A DNA stretch of 64,000 nt from Maratus speciosus (GCA_963932465.1 OZ010798.1:19018981-19082980); one strand, 5' to 3'. Shown: positions 10,549-21,969, counted from the first letter of the stretch. Numbers and translations: made by a program. Notes: generated by a model from the sequence alone, not told the origin.

Positions 10549-12190
10549 TGTACGTAACGCGATAACTCTTGATTAAAATGTACGATTTGCTTCAATTTTT
10601 TTTATGTTCATTCTGATAAGGCGTTCCGCTGTTTAGTTTTGACGGTTCATTGGTTAAGGATAAAGGGAGAGAAGGGGGCTGGTCCCCCCCCCTCCTTAAT
10701 TTAGATAAATAGGTTTTTCATGCAGAATTCTTCGATTTGCTCCAAATTTCGTATACCGGTTTATTATGTTAAGGAGCTTCCCTGATTAAACTTGGAGGTT
10801 CATTAGTTAAGTATGAAGGGGGGAAAGGGGGGTAGACCCCCTCCTTAATTTAGATAAATGGGTTTTTCATGCAGAATTATTCGATTTGCTCCAAATTTGG
10901 TATACTGGTTCATTATGTTAAGAAGTTGCCTTGATTAGATTTGGAGGTTTACGGGTTAAGTATAAAGGGGGAGAAGGGGGCTAGACCCCCCCCCCTTAAT
11001 TTAGATAAATGGTCTTTTCATGCAGAATTATTTGATTTGCTCATAATTTGGTATACCGGTTTATTATGTTAAGGAGCTTCCCTGATTAAACTTGGAAGTT
11101 CATTGGTTAAGGATAAAGGAGGAGAAGGGGGGGCTGGTCCGCCCCCCCCCCTTAATTTAGATAAATGGGTTTTTCATGCAGAAATATTCGATTTGTTCCA
11201 AATTTGGTATACCGGTTTATTACGTTAAGAAGTTGCCTTGATTAGATTTGGAGGTTTACGGGTTAAGTATAAAGGGGGAGAAGGGGGGCTGGTCCCCCCT
11301 TAATTTAGATAAATGGGCTTTTCATGCAGAATTATTTGATTTGCTCCAAATTTGGTATACCGGTTTATTATGTTAAGGAGCTTCCCTGATTAAACTTGGA
11401 AGTTCATTGGTTAAGGATAAAGGGGGAGAAAGAGGGCTGGTCCCCCACTTAATTTAGATAAATGGGTTTTTCATGCAGAATTACTCGATTTGTTCCAAAT
11501 TTGGTATACTGGTTTATTATGTTAAGGAGCTTCCCTGATTAAACTTGGAGGTTCATTAGTTAAGTATAAAGGGGGTAAAGGGGGGTAGACCCCCTCCTTA
11601 ATTTAGATAAATGGGTTTTTCATGCAGAATTATTCGATTTGCTCCAAATTTGGGATACCGGTTTATTATGTTAAGAAGCTGCCTTGATTAGATTTGGAGG
11701 TTTATGGGTTAAGTATAAAGGGGAGGGGCTAGTCTCCCCTTAATTTAGATAAAAGGGTTTTTCATGCAGAATTATTGGATTTGCTTCAAATTTAATATAC
11801 CGATTTATTCCGATATGGCGCTTCCTTCATTAGATTTGGAGGTTCATTCGTTAAGTATACAAGGGCGAAAAGGGGGCAAGTCCCCTCCCCTTAATTTAGA
11901 TAAATGGATTTTCATGGAGAATTATTCAATTTACTTTAATTTTTTTTCTATGTTTGTTCTGATAAGGAGCTTTCCTGATTAGATTTGAAGGTTCATTAGT
12001 TAAGTATAAAAGGGTTAAAGGGGTCAGACCACCCTTAATTTAGCGATATGTTTCTCTTTTCATGCAGAATTATCTGATTTGCTTCAAATTTGATATACTG
12101 ATTTATTATAGTTAAGGAGTTTCCCTGATTAGATTTGGAGGTTCATTGGTTAAGTATAAAAGGGGCAAACGGGGGATATTTCCCTTCATT
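10549..12190 (+). repeat. Satellite D, ~149-bp unit, about eleven copies
   Basis: The CATGCAGAAT word occurs at 10719, 10868, 11019, 11175, 11323, 11472, 11621, 11763 and 12061, with a CATGGAGAAT variant at 11913. Spacing is 142-156 bp, mostly 148-151. Units contain TTAATTTAGATAAATGGG, GATTTGCTCCAAATTTGG, TATACCGGTTTATTATG, CTTCCCTGATTAAACTTGG and a G-run then C-run. Central copies are very similar and edge copies diverged, the usual result of unequal exchange. It is the core of the 6.1-kb element. Confidence 0.92.
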
Positions 12191-12439
12191 TATTTTTTGA
12201 GGGACATTATTCTTTGAAATAAGAGTATAATATACAGTTAGTGTTAATAACCTGTGAGCTCAATGCCATCAGTTTAACTGGCACTCATCATTTTATTGCT
12301 ATTAACCGATGTGGGTTATGAAGCATAGTGGTTTATGTATTCAGTTCTGTATAGTCCTAGTTTCAAACTTTACTTTTAAATTTAGTGTCATTTTGCCCCG
12401 AATTTTCAATGTTTCTCTTATTTTAGCTCTGCCAAGCTG

Positions 12440-13170
12440 CCCCATACCTGGAGACTCAGATAAATACTATTTATTAAATATAAAAAGTTCAAAGAGGAAG
12501 GTGAGTGAATTCTGGGGTGCGCGAGAGTGCACAAAGGGAGGGGGGGGGGCGGGTAATTTTCAAACTTTTACCAAACCTCTCCTTGACATATCATCGGAAA
12601 GTCCTTTCACCACTCTTTCATATTATGAACCTTTCTCCTCCCAGAGTTGAATTCCGGAAGGGGTTCGGGGGGGGAGGGGGGGGAGCGGTGCGGGGGGTGA
12701 CTTTTTTTTTTAATTGTAGAGATTTCTACAATAAATATCATTAAATGAGATTTTTTAATGGAGCTCTCCGATAAATATTATTTATTAAATATAAAATTTT
12801 AAAAGTGGGCCTGCGTGATTTCCGGGTATATTCTGGGATAAAAGAGGGAACCCACGTGGGAGCGGTAGATTTCAAACTTTTTTTGGACCAGTCATTTGAT
12901 CTATCATCGGAAAGTTTTCGGTTATCATCGCAAAGTTACTCTTTCATATTATGAACCTTTCTTCTTCCTTCCTTAGTTTGGCGCCCCGAGAGAGGCACTT
13001 TTCGAACTTTTTTGAAATCGTAGCGTTTTTAAACATTTTAGATCGGATTTTTTTACGGAGCCCTCCGATAAATAATTTTTAATATATGAAAATTTCAAAG
13101 AGAAGGATGGGCAGGGTATATTTCGGGGGGGGGGGGGGCACGATAATTGGAATCCTGGGAGTTGGGACTC
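12440..13170 (-). repeat. Satellite B, right arm, inverted
   Basis: About two and a half units in the opposite orientation to 9.36-9.97 kb. Signature words are CATATCATCGGAAAGTCC, CTTTCATATTATGAACC and AATATTATTTATTAAATAT. Frames of 113 codons (12309-12650) and less run through G-rich tracts and are not coding. Confidence 0.75.
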
Positions 13171-13400
13171 TTTCCTATCTTTTGCTGACACCCCTCATAT
13201 GATTATGTTATCCATCATGTTATCCACCTCCCGCGCCCCTCCCCTTACTTTGCCCCCGAGCGGGGGCACTTTACTAAATTTAGCCGACACCCCTCATGTG
13301 CCATATCGTTGGAAAGTCCTGTGACCACTTATTCATATTATGCACTTTCCTTGCCCCTCCCTCCTACTTTGCTCCCCGCGGGAGTTCGTTTAATGTGTTC
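13170..13400 (-). repeat. Satellite A, right arm, inverted remnant
   Basis: Two diverged units: GACACCCCTCATGTG, TATCGTTGGAAAGTCC, GTGACCACTTATTCATA and CACTTTACTAAATTTAGCC. These are the complement of satellite A words (8.36-9.36 kb). The arm is far shorter than its left partner. Confidence 0.75.
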
Positions 13401-13769
13401 CAGTCGAAGACTTTATAAAAATGGGGAAATTAAAGATCCAATCTCAAATGACGTAGAAAAATCAATAAAAAAATTTGATCCCTTTTATCATCCTTTAGTT
13501 CATATTTCTGCCACTAGGGGGTGCTTTTGATTCTTATTTCTTTGGCCATTTTGGTGCTAATTGCCGAAAAATTCTAATTTTTGATACTTAACCTCCCCTT
13601 ACCGCTTTATAGCTACTCGCGTTTTTTCAGCTTTTTTCAACCAGGGGGCACCCTTACAAGACTTTTCCAGTCTTATGGCTCCTTTATAGTTTCCCTTTGG
13701 TTTGTTGTTTTTTTATTCCATCTGTTTTCAGTTACCCTATATTTAATAAAATCTGCCTTATATATATGT

Positions 13770-14107
13770 AAAAACAATGATTTCAATAATCGATTCTAGA
13801 ACATCTCCTTTGTAGATTCTCGAAAGTAATCGATGACTGTATCGATTGTGTATTTTACGATAACGATTTTTTTCGATTGGTAAATTTTCGAGAATCGCCC
13901 ATCACTAAGCCCTATCACTACTATGAAATTGTCGGCCAGAATAATAGCTAAGTTTTCCAATAACTGTTTTTAGCTTTTCTCGTTATAATCGATTGTAAAA
14001 CATCTCGATTGTAGATTCTATGAATTAATCGATGGCTGTATCGATTGTGATTTTTTACGATGACGATTTTTCTCGATTGTCGAATTCTCGAGAATCGCCC
14101 ATCACTA
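13770..14107 (-). repeat. Duplicated right terminus of the 6.1-kb element
   Basis: Two successive copies of a terminal module, the first ending ATCGCCCATCACTA at 13907 and the second ending the same way at 14107 (offset 200 bp). Both contain AATCGATGRCTGTATCGATTG and repeated CTCGATT-type words, the likely transposase-binding subterminal motifs. The inner end is followed by AGCCCTATCACTAC, not by the target duplication. Confidence 0.75.
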
Positions 14108-14115
14108 ATCTGGGC

Positions 14116-14740
14116 TGTTTACATGAGCGCCTCAAAGCTGCTGCGTGGGAAAAGACGAAAAGCTTCACTCCAAGGTATCACGTCTCCCTCAACACGCTGC
14201 GTTTTTGTGTCTTTGAGGATTTTCAGAGGAGCGGCGGTTTAACGCAGGAATTTCACTGTAGAAGTTTTATTTTTGTGGTTCGTTATAGAATTTTCTCTGT
14301 GGAATTTTAAATATACCTAATAGACGCGCAGCTAGAGGTCTACATGGACCGAAGTTTCCAGACCCGGGACAGGGACGGCCCGATCCATAGACAAAGAAGT
14401 TTGGCCCGGTTAGCCGGGTATAAAATTTAAAATTTCGTCCCAAGCCCGGCCCGTACAAAAGAATTATTGGTCCGGCTTGGAAAAAAGATAAAATTTCGGA
14501 CCAATCCCGGCCTGGCCCGACTGTAATTCTACAAAACATGGATTTTTACGTCGATATGGTTAAAAATTGTTTCGTACAAGGAATTCTGACAAAAAAAAAA
14601 TGCAAAAAAATGCATATCCTTTTTGTTTCTTATATTTATAATCTTCATTTTTAAAAAAGTCTGCAATATTTATTTTTTTAATAAATTTAATTGGATGTAA
14701 ATCTTTCAGTTATCATTAATATCATTAATCCTTATTCCAT
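14116..14740. other. Flank with GGCCCG-rich block
   Basis: From 14335 to 14530 GC-rich words such as GGCCCGGTTAGCCGGG and CCGGCCTGGCCCGA alternate with AAAATTT. The same vocabulary recurs at 15905-16150 across the pogo element. They may be two halves of one interrupted repeat, but I cannot align them confidently. No gene. Confidence 0.4.
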
Positions 14741-14744
14741 GTAT

Positions 14745-14820
14745 TGGAGAATTAATGGGGCCTATATCCCTCGAATAGATAATTGGCCGTCAAAAATCAA
14801 CCCAACCCAACCCTTAGCAA
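14745..14820 (+). mobile_element. SINE 3' end fragment
   Basis: GGGGCCTATATCCCTCGAAT, then AGATAATTGGCCGTCAAAAA and CCCAACCCAACCC match the 3' part of the SINE at 49063-49305 and 40421-40665. The tRNA-like head is missing. Inferred to be a strongly 5'-truncated copy. Confidence 0.6.
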
Positions 14821-15007
14821 GTGTAATTATATTATATTCTTTTCTCACGCATTATTATATTCATTTTGCATGGATCAGCATATTATTCCGTTTAAGACAG
14901 CATTCCGTACTAGACAGGTTCAAACAATTACTTTATTTTATTGCCTAAAAATCTACTATAGTTTAAAAAGAATAAATTTTAGAAGTAGAATAATGATGAT
15001 TTAAAAA

Positions 15008-15890
15008 TAGAGTCGGACCTCTATTTAACGAACCTCTATTTTGCGAATTTCTCTATTTTGCGAACTTTTACTTGGAACCAAGAACATTTTGTAAATTTCT
15101 TCATAAAATAACCTCCAAATAGCGAAGTGCATTCTCTATTTAACGAACTTTTCCTTGGGATCTAAAAATTTTTTCCCCTATTTCTTAAAATATTACTGGA
15201 CATTTCAAACTTGTTCTTTTTTTTAACACATTTTATGATGATCAATGACCATGAACAGGTCGTACCAGGCACCTAACTTACCAAGAGCAGTAAAATCGCT
15301 GTGATTCTTTGCTTTCCATCCAAGAAGTGCAAACTTTCAATATCCCCTTTTAACCCTCAATGGAGCTGCCCCGTGTCCTTAAACTATAGTTTCCCGTTTT
15401 CTAGATTGTTGATCATGATCAATCGTGTTGGTAATTTCGGTTCTTGTAGCTCAAAAATATCAAAGCGAAAGTGCTTGAGCATCAAAAAAGCAAAAAATTA
15501 TTCTTGGTGAGGTGAAGAAAAAGAATACTGCTTTAAAATTTGGTATTCCTCCAAACAGCTTATCAGCCATAATAAAAAAATCGTGATTTTAATGTAAAGT
15601 TATTTTTTTTAACTGAAAATACAATGTATTTCCAGACAATATTTTGTTTCATTATTTCCCTTGCCGATTTCTTTTTGATGGGTAAAATAAATAAAACAAA
15701 TAGATATAATTTATTTTAAAAAGTGTGATTTATTACTTTTTAAAACTATATTTACTATTTATGGACTTAAAATGTGTTTTATGTAGTTTAAAGTATTTTA
15801 AAAGGTGACTCTCTATTTAACGAATTTTCCACATAACGAACTTTTTTCTGGATTTAGAGACTTCGTTAAATAGAGGTCCGACTGTGTATG
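15008..15890 (+). mobile_element. Pogo/Tigger-type element, decayed
   Basis: The left end GAGTCGGACCTCTATTTAAC and the right end, the complement of CAGTCGGACCTCTATTTAAC, form inverted repeats with subterminal TTTAACGAA/TTTTGCGAA words. TA lies next to both ends, as expected for the Tc1/mariner/pogo superfamily. The interior keeps a fragment of the transposase DNA-binding domain (see the pseudogene entry). At about 880 bp it is far shorter than an autonomous pogo element (about 2-3 kb), so it is a deletion derivative. Confidence 0.8.
15301..15590 (+). pseudogene. Broken pogo/Tigger transposase N-terminus
   Basis: A first frame (15301-15510) ends in SKRKCLSIKKAKNYSW. A shift to another frame gives LGEVKKKNTALKFGIPPNSL and then SAIIKK. 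The FGIPPNSLSAIIKK part matches the CENP-B-type N-terminal helix-turn-helix of pogo/Tigger transposases, where a basic segment precedes an F-x-IP-x-S-T-LS-x-I-x-K pattern. The rest of the domain, the second helix-turn-helix and the DDE catalytic region are absent. At least one frameshift and a stop make it non-functional. Its position inside pogo-type inverted repeats supports the call. Confidence 0.75.
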
Positions 15891-15904
15891 CATTTTTTGA
15901 TAAA

Positions 15905-16150
15905 TTTTTTGGGCACGGGACAAGGATATTCTTCCGCGCTGAGTCGAGACCCTGACTGAAAATTTAGGCCCGTGAGACCTAGGAAGAATGAAGCCAGTAC
16001 CGGCTCGGCACGGAGAAAAAAAAGTTACGTTCGGCCCCGTTCGATCCTTCAGAAAAAAGGAAAAGGAAGACCTGGTCATGGTCCAGCGTGGCCCAAACTT
16101 TCAGCAAAAAGAAGGCCTGGGCCCGGCCCAAGTGTCGTGAAGGAAAATAG
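15905..16150. repeat. GGCCCG-rich block, right of the pogo element
   Basis: Words such as GGCCCGTGAGACC, GGCTCGGCACGG and GGCCTGGGCCCGGCCC sit in otherwise AT-rich DNA and resemble 14335-14530. Small frames on both strands have no domain. Family unknown. Confidence 0.4.
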
Positions 16151-17613
16151 TCCCGTAGAGACCGCTACGTAAAGCAATTAATTTTTTAGATACGAGGACG
16201 TCCGATATTCTGGGATTTGTCGTTCGAATTATGTAAATACAATAAAAAAAATAATAACCTGGGTAGAGATTTGTGGCATCCTTGATTTAGGAAAAAATCA
16301 GGAAAATCTAAATAAGATCAAGAAATTATCGATAAGTTATTCGATTTGTTTTCATATATACAAAAAAAAAATATTTAAAAAAAAAAGTTTTATAATAGTA
16401 AAGTTATAAGGAAAAATTGAATGTAATCTTTATCAAATAATAATAATAATACTATTTTCTCCAAGTGTGTTGCTTGAGAACTAAATAAAATTCAAGGGTC
16501 GATGAGGTTTGTTTGTTTTTTTCGGGGAGGGGGGTGGGGAGCGGATTTTGCGAAAAAGAAAAAGTATTTTGGGGGGAAAAAATTATGTTTGTGAAAAGTA
16601 ATATTTTGTAACGAAATAATAAAATCCAGTTACTGAAATTCGAAATAAGCATTTTTTTTTTTAATAATAACTTCTTTAAATCCTTCTGCTAAAGTTTTTC
16701 CTTTGTGGGGAACTTGTTTCATTTGCAAATTACAAATTTTTAAACCTAACAACATTAGAATAATTAGTGAATAGTATCTTTTTAGGGAATACAATTTTGT
16801 GAAAGGACCTGTTTTATTATTAATTATTTTGAGAAGAGGCCTGTTTTATTAAATGAATTTGTGTGACGGGCCCTAAAAGGACCGCAGACTTTGTCTGGAT
16901 CGATCTCTTAAATTAAAATCATTGCAAGTTAAATCTGGTTTTGAAAATCCGGTATGGGGAAGCGGGCAACAAAACAGAGCGTCTGTTGTCATATACGGTA
17001 CCGATTCTATTTACAGCCAGCATGTATTTGGAAAAAGACTGTAATTCATTATTATTATTCTGCATAAGTATGTATACTATACCTGCAAAATTTTATGCCC
17101 TTTTTTTTTTCTCGCTCCACTATTTTTTAACATATAATTTTTTTTTTTTAATTTAATTATCGAAAACATAAGATTAAGTAGGTCAAATTTTTATGATTAA
17201 AAATAGTGGTAGGAAAAAAAGCATAAAAGTTTAAATCTATCATATGTATTACTCTTTCAAAAGGCTTTTAATTGTAGGAAAATGATGGTTAAAAAATCGA
17301 CATTTTTGTAAAAATTCTCTAGCTATTCGTATAGGATTTTTGCTTTGATCGGGCCGTGAACTGCGTCAAAATAAACTATCTGTGTTAGACCTTGGCTTGG
17401 ACAAACTTTAAGCTTTTTTACACTTCAGCTGAAAATTGTGGTCCCTGTAAACCTTTAAGGGTACTATTTTACGCTAAACGTACTAACACATTTTTTTTTA
17501 AATAAATATTTTGTAGCGGTAAGAATTATTGAAATCTCGTTAAAAGGAAAGCTAACTTCATTTATATTTTTGAAGCAAATATAGTTAAGTTTGGTAAAAG
17601 TGGCCTTTTTCTT

Positions 17614-17650
<37 letters not shown>

Positions 17651-18590
17651 TTACTTTCTTTTTTTACTATTATCTTTTTTTTTTCTTTGTAAAATTTTGT
17701 GTGGCAGCAAAGTTAATATTGTCTGATAAAATATTAAAAGGCTATCTGAATATGGCGACAAATTTAGAAATCTTTCATTTTCCAATATTATCAATACATG
17801 ATTTTTTAACCTTTTTTCGTAAATACCACAGAAAGAAATTTCTTATTCAATTTCATTTTTAATATTGTAGGTTTCTACAGCCTTGATGTGGTTTCAACTA
17901 TTTTAATAGCATTTATATTTATTAAAATTTTTAAATGCACTATAAAAATAAGGAAGGGAAAATATGAAACATTCTTCGTAAAAAGCGCATCATTACTGGA
18001 AAAGCAGAAGCAGATCTGTCACACTAGAAAAAAAAAGGGGGGGGGGGGTCTTGCTTTTGCTCATGAAGCGGTAGCACATGCTTCCTGACTAGTATAACGA
18101 AATTTTTACACTTTGGAAATTTGTCGTTTCTATTTTTCCTTTATGTAGCTAAGATGTTTGTTTTACTATGGTGTTCTGTAGCATTTTTTATTAAATTTAA
18201 AAATAATAATAAAGAAGAAATATTAACTGGATGAATGTTGAATAACAATTATCATCATTTTAATAATATCTGCAGTCGTTTGTATTTCTTAAAATATGGT
18301 GATTTTTCATTTAACATCAGATGTATTAAAGAAGTAATTCCTGCAATTTTGGATGTTTTAAATAGAAAAGCCCGGTAAATAATCTATCCCTTATCATAGG
18401 ATGAACCCAATACCCTCTCTGTACATATTTCTAATTTCTTCAATAAATGATATAAAATTGAGAATCATTTATTTCTAGCAAAAGAACCACCTTCTTTAAA
18501 TTGAAAATTCTTTGTCGTGGCTAGAGAAAATATCGGCTGTGCATTTTGACGGGAACGGCCGCTCGTGTGACTGTAGTAGCGCAGGTATTT
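16151..18590. other. AT-rich gene-free stretch
   Basis: No credible gene. Contents: at 16800-16900 a short repeat with CCTGTTTTATTA and GGGCCCTAAAAGGACC, related to 30065-30215; a run of 32 T at 17616-17647; and a G-run near 18038-18048. Frames of 66-71 codons are low complexity. Confidence 0.45.
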
Positions 18591-19112
18591 ATATATCTTG
18601 TTTCAATTTTCAATAGTTAATAAAATACTCATTATTCATCCTATCAAGTTGAAATAATTTTTTTTAAACTTGGACTGGATGACAACGGATGTTAATACAG
18701 TTTTTTCAAATATTAATTAATTAATTAAATTTTAATTAATTCTTTTAGTTTTGCATGAGAAAAAAATGGCGGCCATTGGTTATTGAAGATCAATGAAAGT
18801 ATTTCAATAAGGGGTTACCATAGGGGAGACCCTGTTCTGTTGCCAAATACCGCCAAGTTTGTCGCCAACTTGGTGATATATCGACAAATTTGGCGACCCA
18901 AATGAGTCGCCAAAAGTGACTCCAACTTGGCGATATCTCTAATATTTCGCCAAATTCCCATAGACTTCCATTGTAAACCTACTTGCTTATAGAAAATCAA
19001 CAAATTGAGATATTTTAATGCAACGAAAACTAATATTAGCTGAAGGGATTCTATTACATTTTTCTTTGATGACCTAAGTAGGAATCGACTTTAAAAACAA
19101 AATTTTTATATT
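18590..19112 (+). repeat. Dispersed repeat with GGCGATATATCGCC words, copy 1
   Basis: One of three copies in the same orientation (others 38935-39480 and 46379-46660). The left half shares TTCATCCTATCAAGTT, CTGGATGACAA and GATGTTAATACAG with copy 2. The right half has ATTGGTTATTGAAG, ACCCTGTTCTGT, short inverted TTGGCGATAT/ATATCGMCAA words, AGACTTCCATTGTAAACC and CTACTTGCTTATAGAAAATC. All copies keep a 60-72-codon minus-strand frame (here 18815-19003) beginning around FYKQVGLQWKS. The conservation follows the DNA repeat, and I do not call it a gene. Confidence 0.8.
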
Positions 19113-19114
19113 AC

Positions 19115-19400
19115 TTGTTTTAATAAAGGCAATAACATACAATAGCATCTTTCACTCGTTATACGAATATTTAATAAAAGTGATTTGTTTTAAAGGATAT
19201 AGTAACATGCTGTGCACATTTCATTCTTTGTCATTGTTTTTATAAAACAATTTTAAAGTATTTTTTTTCATTAATCAGAGTTAAATTAAGGTAATTTTGT
19301 TACATTGTATACTATGGTAACTGAACGTTTAATGAAGATGTAAAGGATATGTATTCTACATATGTGCAGTAAACTCTGTTAGGAATCTTCTCCCGGAAGA
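19115..19400 (+). repeat. Dispersed repeat pair member (partner 23375-23650)
   Basis: Shared words in order: CTTTCACTCGTT, AAAAGTGATTTGTTTTAA, AGAGTTAAATTAA, TTTTGTTACA and CATATGTGCAGTAAACTC. The two copies are clearly homologous but diverged by many substitutions and small indels. Family unknown. Confidence 0.7.
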
Positions 19401-20690
19401 CATGATTTTGAACATGAATTTAGGAAGAAAACAAAACTTAGGGGACCGCTTACGTAAATAAAATGTACCAAACTCTTAAAATTTCGAATTTTTATATCCT
19501 ATTCAGACGTTTACGAAAATGTTATACCACGATACCAAACTGGAAGTAAATCGTTTAAATTGTTTTGAAAGTTTGAAGCTTTAAAGTTAAGAACTTGTAA
19601 TGTTATATTTCTTTTTAATCCTTGAAGAACTGATTGCAATGGATGTAGTTTTAAAGCATAACTACCGTAACTTTGAGCCACTGTTTCCTGGTTCCACTAA
19701 CATTTCCATTATTAAAAAATATTATATATGATTTTTCAACGTCGAAATAGAATTGCAATCAATTAATATGAAACAATGAAGCAAACTGTATGGTTTTAAA
19801 GAGGCAATTTTTTATTAATTTTATTTTTTAACTATTTTTAAAGTTTTGGAACAAAGTAGCCCCTGCTGGAGGGTTCTTTGGTCCATTCACTTATTTTCAC
19901 ATAAAATGAATACAGTTCATATGTTGGAATATTGAAACCAATTAGCGATAGGATCTGCTAATGAATTAACACTGCAAACCTGAAAAATAAATGCTTTTAT
20001 TTTAATATGTAAACACAATAAACCAAGTGTTAATATTAAAGACACGAGAAACAGTTTCCATTATGTTATCCTCAGCAACTGGAACAAAAATAATTCTTGT
20101 AACATTTTGCTATAGTAACGTTTGAAAAAAAATGTTATTTAATACATTTTTTAAGAGATTTGGTTGTATAAAAGGTATTTCTGAGTAATTGAGGCTACTT
20201 CCGGACCAAAAAAGGCTTGGCACAAAGTATCCCCAAAACAGTAGTTTTCATGTTAGTTTTATGAAAACGTAAACATTTTCTGTCAAAATAAAAAGTTAAA
20301 GGAAAAACTATGATCACACATGGGTTATAGGTCACTAAAGGTAATTTGACACTTACCTTATTTGTATCTCTTATCCAGATTGTCTCACTATGGAAAGTTT
20401 GGGGAGTTAAAATTTACACACGAAAACAGTTGTTTACAAACACATCCAGTGTTGCCACTAAAAAATTTTTAATTACCCCCAAACTATTAAAATACCCTAA
20501 AGTAGAGTCTAAAATATTTTCAAGGGCAAAAACTGCGAATTATCTTGTATTGTTTGTTCAATACAAAAAATAAAACCTTTTTTTAAGGGATGGACCAAAG
20601 TAGCCCCGGTTGACGGTATACTGTTTTTTGCCAGAATCATTTGCAATTTCACATTCGTATAGTTTAAGCTTTTAAAAACGTATTCCTGTT
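19401..20690. other. AT-rich stretch with repeated ACAAAGTAGCCCC words
   Basis: AACAAAGTAGCCCCTG at about 19851, an inverted TCTTTGGTCCATTC just after it, and GGACCAAAGTAGCCCCGG at about 20591 hint at a decayed element of about 750 bp. No target duplication or matching termini could be set. A 75-codon frame at 20346-20573 shows no domain. Confidence 0.35.
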
Positions 20691-21102
20691 AAAAAATTAA
20701 TCGGTCACATTTCAGAATATTTGTCGAATTTAATTTCGGAAATATGCATGTTTAACAATTATTTTCGATGAAAGTAGCACATGTAGTCTATACATTTTTC
20801 GCGAGAAATCGATTTCCAAAACTTTCAAAAAATTGCCCCATTTACAGCTTATTTCGACGAGTAGTTTTAGGTTAGGATTTAAAATTACCTGGTTTGAACT
20901 GTTTTTCAACGATTAAAAAGAAATTTAACATTACTAGTTCCAACTGTCATAATTCATAGACTATTTGATCAAGTGATTTCCTGTTTGGTATCCCAGTGTA
21001 AAATTTTCTCAAATTTGAAAAATGACGTCGAAATTGCGTCTTCGACTTGAAAATTGAAGAGATTGGTACGATATCTATATGAAGACGACTCCCCGCCCCA
21101 AG

Positions 21103-21138
<36 letters not shown>

Positions 21139-21565
21139 ATAAATTGAAAAAACACATAATTTCCTGTCAAATAGCAATTTTTTATATTTTCTGCGATTAG
21201 TTGGTGGTCGAATTTCCTAAAACATTTATCATCTTTTTTTTTGTTTTACATACTGACTATACAGCAGCAGTTTACTTATTTCGTTCAATGAACTTTAATG
21301 TAAACGTTTTATCTTAACAAATGCAGTAACACACGATTAAAATCTATTTCTTGTTCTATTTTTGGCTTTTACTTATTCATCAAAGTTATATTAACAGCAT
21401 TATGTCACTGTTCTACTATATCTGAATGTTTGGGTGTTGCAGAAGCTTCTACGCATATTATTTTTCCTCCATATAGGTTCAACTAGATGAGCAGGCCCAC
21501 TCAATGGCTAAAGCACCAGAAGCTCCACCCATTTTCTTCCATTACTTAATCTAGTGATTTTGGGA
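20690..21565 (+). repeat. Dispersed repeat, partner of 46970-47715
   Basis: Long collinear similarity: ATTTAATTTCGGAAATATGC, CAGAAATCGATTTCCAAAA-like, ATTGCCCCATTTACAGCTTA, GAGTAGTTTTAGGTT, CTTCCTGTTTGGTAT-like, ATATGAAGACGACTCCCCGC, TTGGCTTTTACTTAT and CACCCATTTTCTTCCATTA. This copy carries a 31-A run (21107-21137) and about 110 extra bases near 21420-21530 relative to the partner. Both copies lie downstream of a member of the GGCGATATATCGCC family, suggesting one larger duplicated unit. Confidence 0.8.
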
Positions 21566-21681
21566 AGTAATACTGGCGTTATAAATATTGGCTTCTTAAT
21601 ATGAGCCGCAACGTTCTGAGATAAATTTGAGTTAGGTTCCTCCCACAGTAGAAACCTCATGACCACAATTGTTTAAATGTT

Positions 21682-21900
21682 TTAATCCTTTCAGGGGCTA
21701 GGCATTTACGCTCAAAAAATGTTCAAATAATTAATTCATACCGCAATTAATGAACATATTTATTTGAAACTAATCAAAAGCTTTTTTTCGCGTATATTAT
21801 GAGATCGAAATCGTACTAAAGAATTACTGGTGCCATTCGGCAATTTAGGCATTAAAATTAACCGTTTGCAGACTGCAAGCGGCCCCCCTCAAGGGGTTAA
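21682..21900. mobile_element. TTAA-flanked MITE, piggyBac-like, 211 bp
   Basis: TTAA at 21682-21685 and 21897-21900 bracket a 211-bp segment. Its ends read TCCTTTCAGGGGC on the left and, complemented on the right, CCCCTTGAGGGGGGC, an imperfect inverted repeat. TTAA duplication plus a CCCT-like terminus is the piggyBac signature. The length is nearly the same as the better MITE at 35178-35386. It has no coding capacity. Confidence 0.5.
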
Positions 21901-21969
21901 GAAACACAAGACCACAAAATAGACTTTAAAATCTGAAAGATCAAAAATTGATATTTTAATTTCATAAGT

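Larger units (their letters stand above)
7985..14115. mobile_element. 6.1-kb TIR element packed with satellites, 8-bp TSD
   Basis: The element spans 7993-14107. The left end reads TAGTGATGGGCGAT; the right end is its exact complement, a 14-bp inverted repeat. The 8 bp outside each end are identical: ATCTGGGC at 7985-7992 and 14108-14115. Inside the ends, several CTCGATT/AATCGAG words form subterminal repeats, as in hAT elements, whose hallmarks are an 8-bp duplication and a YAGNGNTGGGC-like terminus. The interior holds four satellite families (8.36-9.36, 9.36-9.97, 10.1-10.4, 10.55-12.19 kb). The first two recur in inverted orientation at 12.44-13.40 kb, giving a foldback layout. No transposase is seen, so it is non-autonomous or heavily decayed. 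A P- or foldback-type origin cannot be excluded. Confidence 0.8.

Noticed and set aside
17616..17647. Poly-T runs (also 29.6, 41.1, 51.2, 55.1 kb) as retroposon tails
   Set aside because: Only the 29.6-kb run lies near SINE sequence, and its partner copy has a short T-run at the same place. The others have no retroposon body next to them.
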